64,000 nucleotides of DNA from Promerops cafer (taxonomy: Eukaryota > Chordata > Aves > Passeriformes > Nectariniidae): NCBI GenBank assembly GCA_013398275.1, contig VZSE01014931.1, positions 682,001 through 746,000 on the forward strand. The letters run 5' to 3'. This document shows positions 33,675 to 44,650 of this stretch, one piece after another (positions within the stretch are counted from its first letter, which is position 1; each line of letters opens with the position of its first letter). The notes beneath the pieces are model-generated. The model ran no database searches. It was not told the DNA's origin and worked only from the letters and a program-made list of their open reading frames with translations. Made by a program: the position numbers and the translations under genes.

Positions 33675-33833
33675 TTCACAAACAGAGGTGGTTGTTGAAG
33701 GGCCTTTCCTGCAACTGTTCAAAAAGTGCATAGATGTGGCACTTAGCATAGTGGTAGACCTGCAAATAGGTTAATGGTTGGACTTGATGGTCTTAGAGGT
33801 CTTTTTCAACCTCAATGACTCTATGACTTTATA
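33675..33833 (+). mobile_element. CR1 LINE 3' end
   Basis: GATGTGGCACTTAGCATAGTGG, shortened here to its core GATGTGGCACTTAGC (33733 on), then GGTTAATGGTTGGACTTGAT, GGTCTTAGAGGTC and TTCAACCTCAATGACTCTAT reproduce the standard CR1 3' end, including the terminal 8-bp-type repeat (ACTCTATG/ACTTTATA). The 5' side from about 33675 (CAGAGGTGGTTG...CTTTCCTGCAACTGTTCAA) is also CR1-like. A 5'-truncated copy, as usual for CR1, and more recent than the one at 14.1 kb. Confidence 0.85.
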
Positions 33834-35755
33834 ACATTCATGCTCTAGAGGTGCAGTTGCTGAAGCTGCGTGGTTCTACAGGCTTCTCTAACAGCACTCT
33901 GCCTCCAAAGCCAATACAGCTTTTGCCTTGGGAAAGCGGTAAGGCCACAGCCAGAAATCCCTCTTTGGCACCAGTGGGTGCTCTCTGAGCACAGGGAAGA
34001 ACTATATTCCCCAACCTGCAGCCACCATTGGGGTGATATTTTAAATCAGTGCTTTTATTGCTGTTCAGAGAGGGCCTATTTCTACTTGACATAGCACCGC
34101 AGTGCTGCTCCAGCTCCAGGATAAAACACGGTGCCACCCCACATTCGGAGCAGCCGTGCTGCTGTAGGGAGGCAGCAAGTAATCAGCAGAGATTCACTGA
34201 GGGCTGCGATGCTGTAAAATAGCCTCTCGGCACAAGATACAGGGAGGCGCTTACCGAGGCGACAGGGAAACTATACATTTCTTTTTTCCAATCCATTAAT
34301 CAAAGCACCTGCAGTTCCCATTCTGGTGAGGCAGGTGAGACTTTAATAAATATTGAGCAGCAAAACTTGATCCGTATCCAGGTTCTCCGAGCATTTCCAT
34401 AAATAGGAAGTTGCAAAACAATAAAATAAACCCGTCTGCTTTCCAGCCGCTTCTCTGTGAGCGCTTATTTCTGGCTGCAGGGCCGTGCAGCTGGCAAGGC
34501 TGGCTGAGCCCTGGCTGGGGATGAGGGACGGGGTAGCTGAGGCTGGCTCTCTTGAAAGAGGGAGGTTTACCTCCTCCCTCTGCTATCGATGGATCATGTG
34601 CGACCTGCAGCTGGATTATTCCCTGACGCTGCAGCTGTGGCAAGCTGTTTTCTCAACGTCCCCTTTGTACCGGCTTGATCTTATTACTGGTGATGGCCTT
34701 GGAGTCGATACAGAGATGGTTTCACATCTCAACAGAAAGCAAGCAGAGGAAGCCCTTTGCCAGGCCTGATGCTGCAGTCCTTGTTTGCTGAGTAGCTGCA
34801 TTGATTTATGCAGAACTATTCAGATAAAGAAGCGTTCTGTGTTATATTGCTTTTTTTCCGGTAACTCTTTCAGCTAAGGTAACTTTCATTTTTTCTTTTC
34901 AGCTGTTTCTTTGCCTAGTTTCATACAGAAACATAGGTTCTATGAACATAGTGTCTGGCTGTCTTTCAAACTCCTGTAATTACTGAATATCTTGACTGAT
35001 TCCAGTTAAATTGAAATCTCAAAGACATTTACTCCTTGTAGTTTTCATGAAAACAGGAGGAAAGTGACCTTATTAGCTCTGCAGTTGCATGAACTCAGCT
35101 ATATGCCTGGACAACAGAGACTCCATCCGGAAGAAACGTTAGCAATATAGAAGTAGTAGGAAAAGCCTCACTCAGACTTTTTTCCCCTCAAAAAGAATCC
35201 CTAAAAACAAAAACATGTTTCCCTACCCAGAAAAAAAAAATTAATTATACTAAATAATTCCACATACAACACTTACCACCCCTCTGAAAGACTTCTAATT
35301 CCAATGCTTATAGAAGAATTTCCTAGGACTATTGGACTGCAGTTTTCTTCTTGCCAAGATATTGTTTATCACATTGGGATAATGATCCTAAGACCCTGTG
35401 GTGTCTGTTGCATTTTTGACCTCACCGTTTAGAGAAAAGGGAAAAAAGTCTCTGTCCAAATGTACCTTGATGTGTACTGGGGAGGGAAGGTTGAGAGCAG
35501 TGGGGAGGAGAATGCTCATTTGAAAATCCACCTATGTTTCTGAAACCTTAGGACTCGATGGGTTACTATTATCCCACTCTGCCAGTAAATAGACAAGCAA
35601 TAGGCAAGGTCTTGTTAAGGCAAGGGAGGTGGGTCTCAAATCTTACAGGCAGATGATGATGCTGAAACTGCTTGTATTGCATATTTACCGTATTTGCTTT
35701 TTATTTTCTTTATTTTATTCTTTTTCCCAAATAGTGCAGGGTGATGCTTGGTCAA
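33834..35755. other. Intronic sequence, with a possible conserved element
   Basis: 34130-34470 combines scattered CpGs (GGCGCTTACCGAGGCGAC) with AT-rich motif-dense text (CCATTAATCAAAGCACC, containing a TCF/LEF-like ATCAAAG; CCATAAATAGG, MEF2/CArG-like) and looks like possible enhancer DNA. Not shown to be conserved. No gene recognised. Confidence 0.35.
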
Positions 35756-35825
35756 CTTTTTTATAAAGTGCTTTGAGATCCCAGGTGTTCTAGGAATACA
35801 AAATAGTATTGTTCTTACTGGTGCT
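35756..35825 (+). mobile_element. Tail of a MIR-like SINE
   Basis: TTATAAAGTGCTTTGAGATC followed by an AT-rich segment with ATAGTATTGTTCTTA matches the 3' tail of old MIR-like SINEs in sauropsids ('taaagcgctttgagatc...tattatta'). The core upstream is not recognisable. Confidence 0.45.
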
Positions 35826-35885
35826 CTATTAGTAACAATAGTGGATATAGTGCTTTCTGTTCCTTTTTAAAAAAACATCAATCCC

Positions 35886-35902
35886 TTTTTTTTTTTTTTT
35901 TG
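35886..35902. repeat. Poly(T) tract
   Basis: An uninterrupted T-run of about 17 bases follows CAATCCC and precedes GGAGCAGAG. It may be the tail of a reverse-oriented retroposon, but no body is recognised. Confidence 0.8.
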
Positions 35903-37479
35903 GAGCAGAGTCAATGTAACAGGTGGGGTTTGTGCTCTCCTGAATTGGTTCAAATTTTTTTTTCTATTTTGCTTGCTTTAAGTATAGGCATGTGATTGGC
36001 GAGATACAGGATAAGAGGCTTTGGGAAATTTTTGTCATCCTGCAATGTTGTTTTCATTAAGACCAGAAGCAACAGTTTTGGCAAATCTCTGGGAAAATCC
36101 TAGCCTTGTAGACTCACTAACATGTAGACAACTAGCACTAGCTCAGGTAATTAAAGACTTGTTTTGGCAACTTCATGAAAGTTTTAGGATTTTTTTTCCT
36201 GAACTGTTTGAGGTTCACCTGTAATAGTATAGTACTTTTACCCCTGGTAACTGAGTTTGACATCCAAAAAGATTTATGTGACTCATTTGTTCAGGCCTCT
36301 AGACTGTCACTGGTGTCAGCGGAATAAAGTGCCTGCCAACATTCATGTCCCTGGTTCATGCCTTCCTGTTCTGCAGAGGGTTTGGTGTGAGGGAGGATAA
36401 ATGCATGTGGTAAATCTGGGACCTGGCTTGAATGGGACTCTTGGTTCTCTCTGCTTTTACATGTGTGAGAGAAGGAGCCAGCCCCCAGTGTTTGCTGAAG
36501 AGCCACAGTCCCATTTGCTTTTGGGTAGCCTACAGCAGTGTACACAATTGAGGATTTTCCCTGGCTTTCTCTATCACAGGCTACATTTTCATACACTGTG
36601 CATTTGTAATAAGCGTGTGTTGTTTGTTTAAGGACTTAAAGCCTGTGCCAAATTTCTCTTTCCTTGGCTTTAAATATGTGGCCCAAGGGTAGTTTTATCC
36701 CAGCTATCCATAAATAGGAGCACGTTTGTGTTCCCAGTGACCAAAGTTTTGAACTAGAGCTGAGCTGCATCTTCAGCTCCTGCTATGTCACCCTAGGTAC
36801 AGCCAGAGGTAAGGGTGCCCAGGTGCTTTAACCCACTTCCCATTTGCTTGCATTTTGCTGTGTCAAGAACTGGACTGTGATTAGAGTAATCACAGTGTCT
36901 CTAAAGCAAATTGCTGCCATTTTGGCCAATAGTCTTGTCCCAGTAGTGATGTAAGGGAGTAGACCAGTAGAGAATTTTCTCTGGGGACTTCGGAAGTAAA
37001 AAAATACTCAGCAGGTAGGAGGAAGGCTTTCATGGTCTTCCTTGCTTTAGCCTGTCTCAGAAGGATATTTCTTCCTGGCATTAAATGGAGAGCAATGCTG
37101 CACTCAGAAACTTCAGCAGTCTTGAGAACTGGAGCTTGATGATCCACTGTGGAATCTGCCTGGACAGGGCAACCCAAGGCTCTCCCACAGTCACCATGAG
37201 CTGTGGATTGCTCTCTGCAGGGGAAGTGAGGGCAATATTCCCTCTGGGGTGCTGCACTTCAGAGGACTTGTGACATCACACTTTCCTTCTAGGAGATGGA
37301 GGAGCAATCTCAGCTGTGTTCCTAGCTCCGCTTCCCTCAGCACTCCAGGTTTCCCTCAGTGGTGTCCCGTCCAAGTATTGACTGGGGTGAACTTTGCTTA
37401 TCTTGGGAAATCAATGGGATGACAGCCCAAGGTATTGCAGTAAGAAGACAAGCAAGGAGATATGTATCTACCTCTGACT
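35903..37479. other. Intronic sequence, no gene recognised
   Basis: No repeat family or RNA gene identified; open frames are up to about 100 codons and without recognisable content. Confidence 0.4.
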
Positions 37480-37880
37480 TTTTTCCACCTCAATAAATAT
37501 GTTTCCCTGATCCAATGGCATTGTAACAATAGGCAGTAATTAATGTGGCTGCATCCATCTCCTTTGATTTAATCAGACAGATATTATATGTTAAGTATCA
37601 ATTGATTATTAAAAGTATATTTGCTGATGCTTCCAAATCCACACAATGACGCATAAACAGTTATTTACTGCACAGCTATTAGAACTCAGCAACTTGACTT
37701 GCTTTTTACAATCAGTATTTATTTAACATGCAATGACCATCCTTTCCCATTAAAACTAAATGTGTTAAATGTGTTTTGGGCATTTAATTTTAAAGCTTTT
37801 CTTACTATAATATCAAGTGATTACAAAAAGCCGTTGTCTTAGCAGACATTTGAAACTATGCAAACATATTTCAGAAGAGT
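37480..37880. promoter_or_regulatory. Candidate conserved non-coding element, homeodomain-motif rich
   Basis: A non-repetitive AT-rich block with many TAAT/ATTA cores (GGCAGTAATTAATGTGGC, CAATTGATTATTAAAAG, GGCATTTAATTTTAAAG) and a CRE/AP-1-like ATGACGCATAA near 37650. Such text is typical of developmental enhancers in introns of neuronal genes. Conservation itself cannot be seen from one sequence. Confidence 0.3.
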
Positions 37881-38679
37881 CACATTTTGATAACCTATGA
37901 CGTTACTCTGGGTCAGCATAGACAAACTATTATGGTGCCTCTAGTAAAGTAGAACTTTTTGGTAATGTGTTTGAGTTTTAAAATCCCTGTATGACCTTGT
38001 GTTCTCTGAGAGGTTGAACACTCTGGCTTATGCCCAAATTGCTTCGGATGTTTGATATTGAAGGTTCCTTAACCAAGCAGAGCCCAGCTTTCCTATGTGG
38101 ACAAAGCAGATCTGCTCTTAGAGCTTCTTAAGAGCTTCTTCAGATCTGCTTCTTAAGAGGGGCAGTTTTTTTGGCATTCCATTAGCCTGAGGAAAAACTA
38201 GACTACTTTAAGAAGACAGGGAGGAGTTCACAATCAAACTGCCTCTTCTTGTCTTCCTTCCTTCCTTTCTCATTGCAGGCTTGGGAGCTCCAGCAAATAT
38301 GTTCTCAGTAGTTCCCTTGCTGTTGCGATAGCTGCTGGCGCAGAAGGCCCTACTGAGGCTGAGAATTTCTCTGTAATACCATCATTTAATTATGAGTTTT
38401 GCAAAATGTGGTTGTGATTTGCTATGCATAGGTGTTGTGTTGTGCAGCTGTGATGGCTGGTGAGCATGGCTGGTTGTGAAGCAATCAGGTATTTCTCCAT
38501 TCAGTTCCTGAAGGTCCCTCCCCTCAGCTTTCTTTTCTCCCGCCTTGGAGCAACTCAGGATGTGTTTACTTTTCTTGCCAGAAGATGGTTGAAGGCTCAA
38601 TGGTAGGGCATGTGTTCCATCTGCCTGCCCTTTCTGGAGTCTGTAGAGCTTTCTTGCAATTCCCTTACGCTTCAAAGCA

Positions 38680-38945
38680 AATAAATAAATATTTGCAGAG
38701 TTATTAAAGATTTATTGAAAACGCCATATATTTAAACCATCTTGCGAAAAAAATAGATGGCTGAATATTTATTATTTACATGTTAGGCATCCTCTACATA
38801 TTTATTTATTCCTCCTTAATCCAATCCATGTTTTATAAATATTGCAAAAGACCCGTCAATAATAGAACAGGTTTCCATTAATCCAGAGGAATAATTAGAA
38901 AACATTTAGGATATTATTGCTTTGTACAAATATTGCATGAGCCTG
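38680..38945. promoter_or_regulatory. Second AT-rich candidate conserved element
   Basis: Contains forkhead-like AAATAAATATTTGC, repeated ATTTATT cores, CCATTAATCCAGAGGAATAATTAG-type text (homeodomain cores TTAATCC, ATAATTA) and CAAATATTGCATGAG. Not a simple repeat and not a recognised transposon. Enhancer role is inference. Confidence 0.3.
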
Positions 38946-39515
38946 TGAAGAGAGAAGTTTGCAACAGCCACTATCACTGTCATGTAGCTGGGGCATATGC
39001 CAGCACCCCTGTCAGGTGGGGGCTGGCAAGCACCTTGGCCTCCTGCCGGGGGCTACTCTACCTCCTCTGATCACTCTTGCCTTGCAAAGAGGTCGTTGGA
39101 ATGACAAGCCTGCTTTTCTAGGCAGAGACTGCAGTATTTAATCTTTCTATTGTGAAACAAGACAGTCTCCAACCTGTGATCACTCTGGGACTGCCCTCAG
39201 CACGGCAGGGGCATGGCAGTTATGCAATTGCTCTTGAAGGTTTCCCAAAGCCCCTGCCCCATGCTGACAGATCTACTGCTCAGTGTTAAATTTTGCCCAG
39301 GCATGTGTAATCATCTTTACCAATACAGTATTTTCAGCAGGTGATCAATTATTGTTTCCAAAAATGATTACAAGCTTCTATTTGTACTAATATGTCAAGA
39401 TCTTGAGGAACCTTCACCCACAGTCGCTCGTTCCTTTTTTTTCCCCTACCATTGCCTCAGTTCAGAGATTTGTGGTTCCGGTTACTGTGCTTGGAATCAT
39501 ACTTACTTAAATATT

Positions 39516-39540
39516 AAAAAAAAAAAAAAAAAAAAAAAAA
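39516..39540 (+). repeat. Poly(A) tract of 25
   Basis: An uninterrupted A25 follows ACTTAAATATT. It could be a retroposed-sequence tail, but the upstream sequence is not recognised as a retroposon or processed gene copy. Confidence 0.9.
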
Positions 39541-42540
39541 GTTGTAGTTTACTTTGTTCCTTCCCTAGTCCTTTTAAAACTATGCTCACAAGGCAAAATT
39601 AGTAGCCTTATTCCCTATGTGGTACTCATTAAAGCTTTGACCTTCTTAATGTTAAACTTTGACTGGAGGGGACTCTCCTGGCTTCTTCACTGTCCTGTAG
39701 CGTGCAGACTTTAATGTCAGGAGTGCAAAAATATTTTAATTCAAGTCTCATCTAGTACAACTGCATGCCACTTTGAAAGGAGATTATATGTGTGTGTGGA
39801 AGATGCTCACACCTCCACTTTGAGATCATATACCTAGATGATGAGAGAACCTAATCCTTAGAGCAAATCAAGCTATGAAGTAAATGAGTTTTGTGGGAGC
39901 TGTTAATTGATTATTACAGCCATGATGATTTGGTTTCTTGAGTGACTTAACCTGTGTTTGGCTAGATTTAAACAACCACTCATGGAAAGACTGACAGGCA
40001 GTATGGCTGTAAGTTCATGAAGGGCAGGAAAGTATCACTCTGCATGTGCCTTAGCGTTGTTCAAGATCACCTCAGCTATTTTTGGAGCAGAATAACTGTG
40101 TGGGAAGATGTCCTGTCAGATTACTTGGCTGCCTGGAGAAGCAGAGCACAGTAGCTTGATCAGCAATGCTGTACTACTGTGTCCACATTTTTTCTAGGAC
40201 CTAAGTTAAATCATTCTGCATGGCACAGAAATCTTTGCTGTCCAGAGCCTAGGGCCAAACAGCTCTTGCCTTTAGACAATGCAGACTATAAATCCTAATG
40301 AACCTAGTTTGAGCTCCAGCCCTTATAAGAAATGTGACTTAGCATTATATTCCTTAGCCTACAGCAGACAAATAGCAGGCTGCTTTGAAACTTTCACTGG
40401 TCCTGTCCAGGGTGTAATTTGATTGCTGTTTGGCAGGGGGCAGAGGGTTGTTTGACTCACTGTTGGTTTGAGGGTTTTTTTGGACTTAGTTGACTGATGC
40501 AAACAGAGACAGACCCAAAGATTAAGGCTGAAGGAATTGACTGTAACATTTGGCTAGCATACGCAGCCAGCCTGTCTTTTGCTTAAGGAAACAGAGAGAT
40601 AGGGAGCATATAGACTTTATGTAAAACCCTAATAGGAATAGGACCTAGGAACTTCTTATTCCCAAGGCACTCTTAAGCTCATTATTTTACCTCTCTGTTA
40701 CCCCCACAGTAGTTTTTCTAATCTTCTTGTAGTTTGCAGCCTTGAAAAGAACACCAAATCTAAATTTCAGTCATTATTTGCTATATGTTATCTCATGATC
40801 CCTGTTGAAGCCAGGGCTGGGCTATTTTAGCCATTCTAGCTAAACAAAGAAGGAGCTAAGGTGTAGTTATTTGGCTGATATTGCATGTGATGTCTCCAGC
40901 AGAACTAACAGCTGAACCTCAGCCTCTCCTAAGTGTCTCCTGAGCTGCCAGGCAGAACTCCATCTCCCCTTGCTGTTTCATTTCAGTTTTAATAGACTGA
41001 CAACACTAAACGTCTGCCTCCCTCCCTCTAAAACGTGTCTGCCCAGATGAATAGTTTGAGAAGAAATGAGTGTACATCCTTGCCCAAGCTTTCAAATCCC
41101 TGTTTACCATTTACCAATTACAATTTGAGCTGCTTTTGCCTGGTTGGCTTGGGAAGTATCATCCAGCTGTCTTGTGTTTTCATGTCATCTTGCCTGGTAA
41201 GGTGCAGTTCCAGTTGGCCAGCACCTGGTCTTTGTTATGGTTTTCCGTGAGCATTTGGTATGGCTGATCAGATTGCTGAAAAGGGAGCCATTAACTGGAT
41301 TGAAGGAGAATCCCAAAGAGTCAGAAGGTTTGCAAAGATAAGCTTAAAAACAATGAGGAACTTTTCTGAAAGGAATGACAGGAAGTTTTGAGCTTGTACA
41401 CAGGAATACGTTAGGATTTAGCCTGGCTTAAGTGGGATGGAAGACAAACTGTGCTTGCAGCAGCTGATGAGCAGGGTTTGGAATACAGAATGGGAGAGTT
41501 TGATCTGAAGCTGGTGATGGGAAATGTATTAAGCATATAAAACAGCAGTGGACAAATGAGGACAACTGCTACAGGAGGACTGTAGAGAGATAGAATGAGA
41601 AATATGTGACTTCCTCCTGGAATAAAAAGCCAAACTACAATTGCCAGTTTGGAAACAGTAAAGACTGAGGATCAGTATCATAGTTTTACAAGGTGCTTAG
41701 TGCTCTAATAAAACTCTGAAAAAAGCTTTTGCACTGAATGTTGTCAGTCTTATAGATAGCAGGAGGACTACTCCATTAGGCGAGGACAGGGCTGATCAGT
41801 GTAGTCTCTTACTGAGCTGAAAGCTCTTGGGTCCCATTCTCAAACTGGCACAGCAAGAATAGGAAGAGCAGCAGAGCAGGCTGTCTTATTCCAGGAAATC
41901 ATGTCAATCCATCAGCGAGGGCATGTAAAACTGTACTGGCTATGGATAGTTTTAGAACATCTAGCTCATTTTTTAAGCCTAGTCCCACACAAACCTTTCC
42001 ATCTTTCCTGTTCCTCTCATCTCGCCATGTTGCAATAGGCTGACTTCTAGCACCCAGTGATGTTTGTGTTTCAGCCCATCCTGTGAGATGATTGAGTTGG
42101 ATGTATCATGAGAGGTGGCGAATGACAGCAGTGGAAGGATAAGAAAGGCGGTATTTTTTTCATTTAATTTTTATAGGAATAGCTTGTAGCTGTCTAATGT
42201 CTTTCCATGAGCTCTGCATATAGAGAAAATAGTAATTTTGCCAGTAGGAACGTGATAATGAAAAAATAACATTTTTCCCCTTTCTGTATCTGTCTGCAAA
42301 AGAAGGGAGGGCAAATCAGTTAAAGAGGGCCCCTGCCACCTCCCTAGCATGCTGCAGGGCCAAGCAATAAAGTAGAAGAAACTCTGCATAGAAAATGCAT
42401 CCCAGTGTGAAGCAGAGGAGACTCTGTGGGCAGAGGTACATTGGCATTAGAAGCTGCATAGAACACTCATTGGCATATTCAATGCGTTGGCTTTTTTGGC
42501 AAACGCCTGAGCTTGGATTAATAAAATGTTCAGATAAAAA
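39541..42540. other. Intronic sequence, no gene recognised
   Basis: No repeat family, RNA gene or exon-like segment identified. Confidence 0.4.
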
Positions 42541-42830
42541 TCAGGGTTTTATTAAAGTGTGCTCACACAGCGGCAGCGCCCGGCCGGGCTCCTGGAGCGT
42601 GAGCTGGAAGCCTGCCAGCTGAGCGCTGGAATGCTGCTTATCATACCTGATAAGGAGGCCCTGCTGTGCCAGAGTTCGAAAGGGAGCACGAGTGGACAAG
42701 AGGAGGGGAAGCTGGCAGCAGTCTGCCTGCTTCTTGTCCCAAGCCTTGTTCTGAGCTCACTGGCCCATAAGGGTTTTCCCCCTATATAAATCCAGTGCAC
42801 GTTGGAGGAAAAGCACACAGAGGCTTCCAG
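42541..42830 (+). promoter_or_regulatory. Candidate intronic core promoter: paired GATA sites and canonical TATA box
   Basis: TATATAAA at 42783-42790 is a full-consensus TATA box. About 130-145 bp upstream, TTATCATACCTGATAA (42638-42653) is two GATA motifs in exact inverted orientation. Around 42570-42600 is a GC-rich patch (GCGGCAGCGCCCGGCCGGG). This combination is unusual in the intron and could serve as an alternative promoter or an enhancer; a start near 42815 would be predicted. No start codon with splice donor clearly follows, so this is a hypothesis. Confidence 0.3.
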
Positions 42831-44475
42831 GAGAGCAAACAAGGCCAATTGCTCGGGCAGCAGCTCCCCTCTCCTTCCTCCGCTCCCCCCGCTCACCATT
42901 CCACAGCTCGCTCCCTGCTGTATTTGAAACAAGACTTGGTCTTTACTTTCTCTCTTCTGTGTCGGTTCACTCAGTTTCAGATCTCAAAGCTAATTAAAAG
43001 GGGCATGGACTGGGCTTACATTTTTTCTTCAGTAGAGAGCTGTTGGCAGAGTTTCTGAGCTGCCAGAAATGGGGACTGTGAACAGAAAGTTGGTACCAAC
43101 TAGGGAGTGAGAAGCCAAAAACTACTCTAGCTCCTCTGAGCAGGGAAATGAATAAAGCACAATTCTCAAGTCTTTCAACAGATAACGCACAGGCCTGCAA
43201 GTGCAGTGTGTGTCACAGTCTTCCTTATATACTTGTTTTAGACTTTGCATTGCACTGAACTCTCTCAGCCTGCTCCTACTGCTTTGTATTCAGAGAATGT
43301 GCACGTGATTCTTGTCTTCTCCACCACATTGCACTCTCTCATACCCTATGTGGGAAAATGTGGCAAAATCAGCTTTCTCAGAATATCAGGCTCCTCCAAT
43401 TTCCTAGCAAAAATGGCTCTCAAGCCAATGTTGGAGAACAGATGAATAAAGGAAATATTCAGCTTGCTGTATTACCAACTTACCTCTGTGGATTGCATTT
43501 GTCCAGTCTTGTGTCTTGTCAGGTCAGCCGCTAAGCGGTGACGCTTTATTTTTCAGGCAAGGGAGGAGAAAGCTATTGTTGTGTTAATTCATGTGTCCAG
43601 GAAAATTGTAGATGATAGACATGATATCAGCATGAGCATGCTACTCTGCAATAATTTTTCTGGCCAGCTTCCAGCATTTATTGTAAATGTGGTGTAGAGA
43701 AGTACAGTAGCCTTCAGAAATCTTACTTAGAATGTTGTCCTTGGTATAGCTTTTTCCATTTTTAAGAAAACCATGTTGTTCATCCTTCGTTTGTCTTTAA
43801 ACTTGAGGCCTGTTGTGTCCCTCATTTCAAAGAGCTTAAACTAATATGCTTAGACTTAGTATGAATTGAAAGAGCTGCCACCTATGTTGAATGCCTCCAG
43901 CATGGCATAATGTCCACCTGGCACTAATTAACATTTCCCATCTAGGTCCCCATCTGAGTACCACATCTTGTGAGTCACCTGCACAGGATTATCAGTGAAT
44001 CTTCTGATTCTCTGATTCAAGAACCTCAGCTAGGGGTAGGGCATGGGAAAGATATTGGAAAGCAGCACAAGCTTTGCCTCATCGCAGAAACTACTTTTAT
44101 GCTCACCTCTACAACTCCAGGAAGGGCTGCACCCTCTGGCATAAATGATGCTGGCGTTATTCTCCTTCCTCTTATTCTGCACCATTGTAAAATTCCAGGT
44201 GAATTGCTGGCTTTTCCTACTCCATCCTCTAGGATTCATATTGTGTGTGTGTGCAAGCAGGAGGAGAGCTGTTAACATGCTTGGGATTACTGTGTACCCA
44301 CACCACTGCTCAAAGACTCTCCTCAAAGCTGGGCAACTTTCCAGCACCTCATCTGCCTGCCTGCTGCATCACTGCAACTCACCCCTTAACTCCCACTCCC
44401 TCTCCTCCACTGCCCGCCCCCTAAATGCGTTTGTGCTGACGGGCCCATCTTTCCTCATCCACAGACAGGAGATGT
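42831..44475. other. Intronic sequence, no gene recognised
   Basis: No repeat family or exon-like segment identified. Immediately after the TATA-bearing spot the sequence is pyrimidine-rich (about 42865-42960). Confidence 0.4.
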
Positions 44476-44650
44476 GATTAGAGGGAATCTAATTTGTTTG
44501 GAGTGCTCTGGCGACGGAAGGAAATTATTCTGCAGCAATATTTGCAAATGCATTCATCATGGAGTCCCTGGCAATCCGTCACCGCAAGCTGATGACTTTG
44601 TGATCTTCATGAAGGTCTGATTAAAAGTGCTTTCTAATGATCAGCCCAAC
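44476..44650. promoter_or_regulatory. Candidate conserved non-coding element
   Basis: Non-repetitive motif-dense text: GAATCTAATTTGTTTGG, GCAATATTTGCAAATGCATTC (C/EBP- and POU-like) and CGTCACCGCAAGCTGATGAC, with a few retained CpGs. It resembles deeply conserved enhancers in composition; alignment would be needed. Confidence 0.3.
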
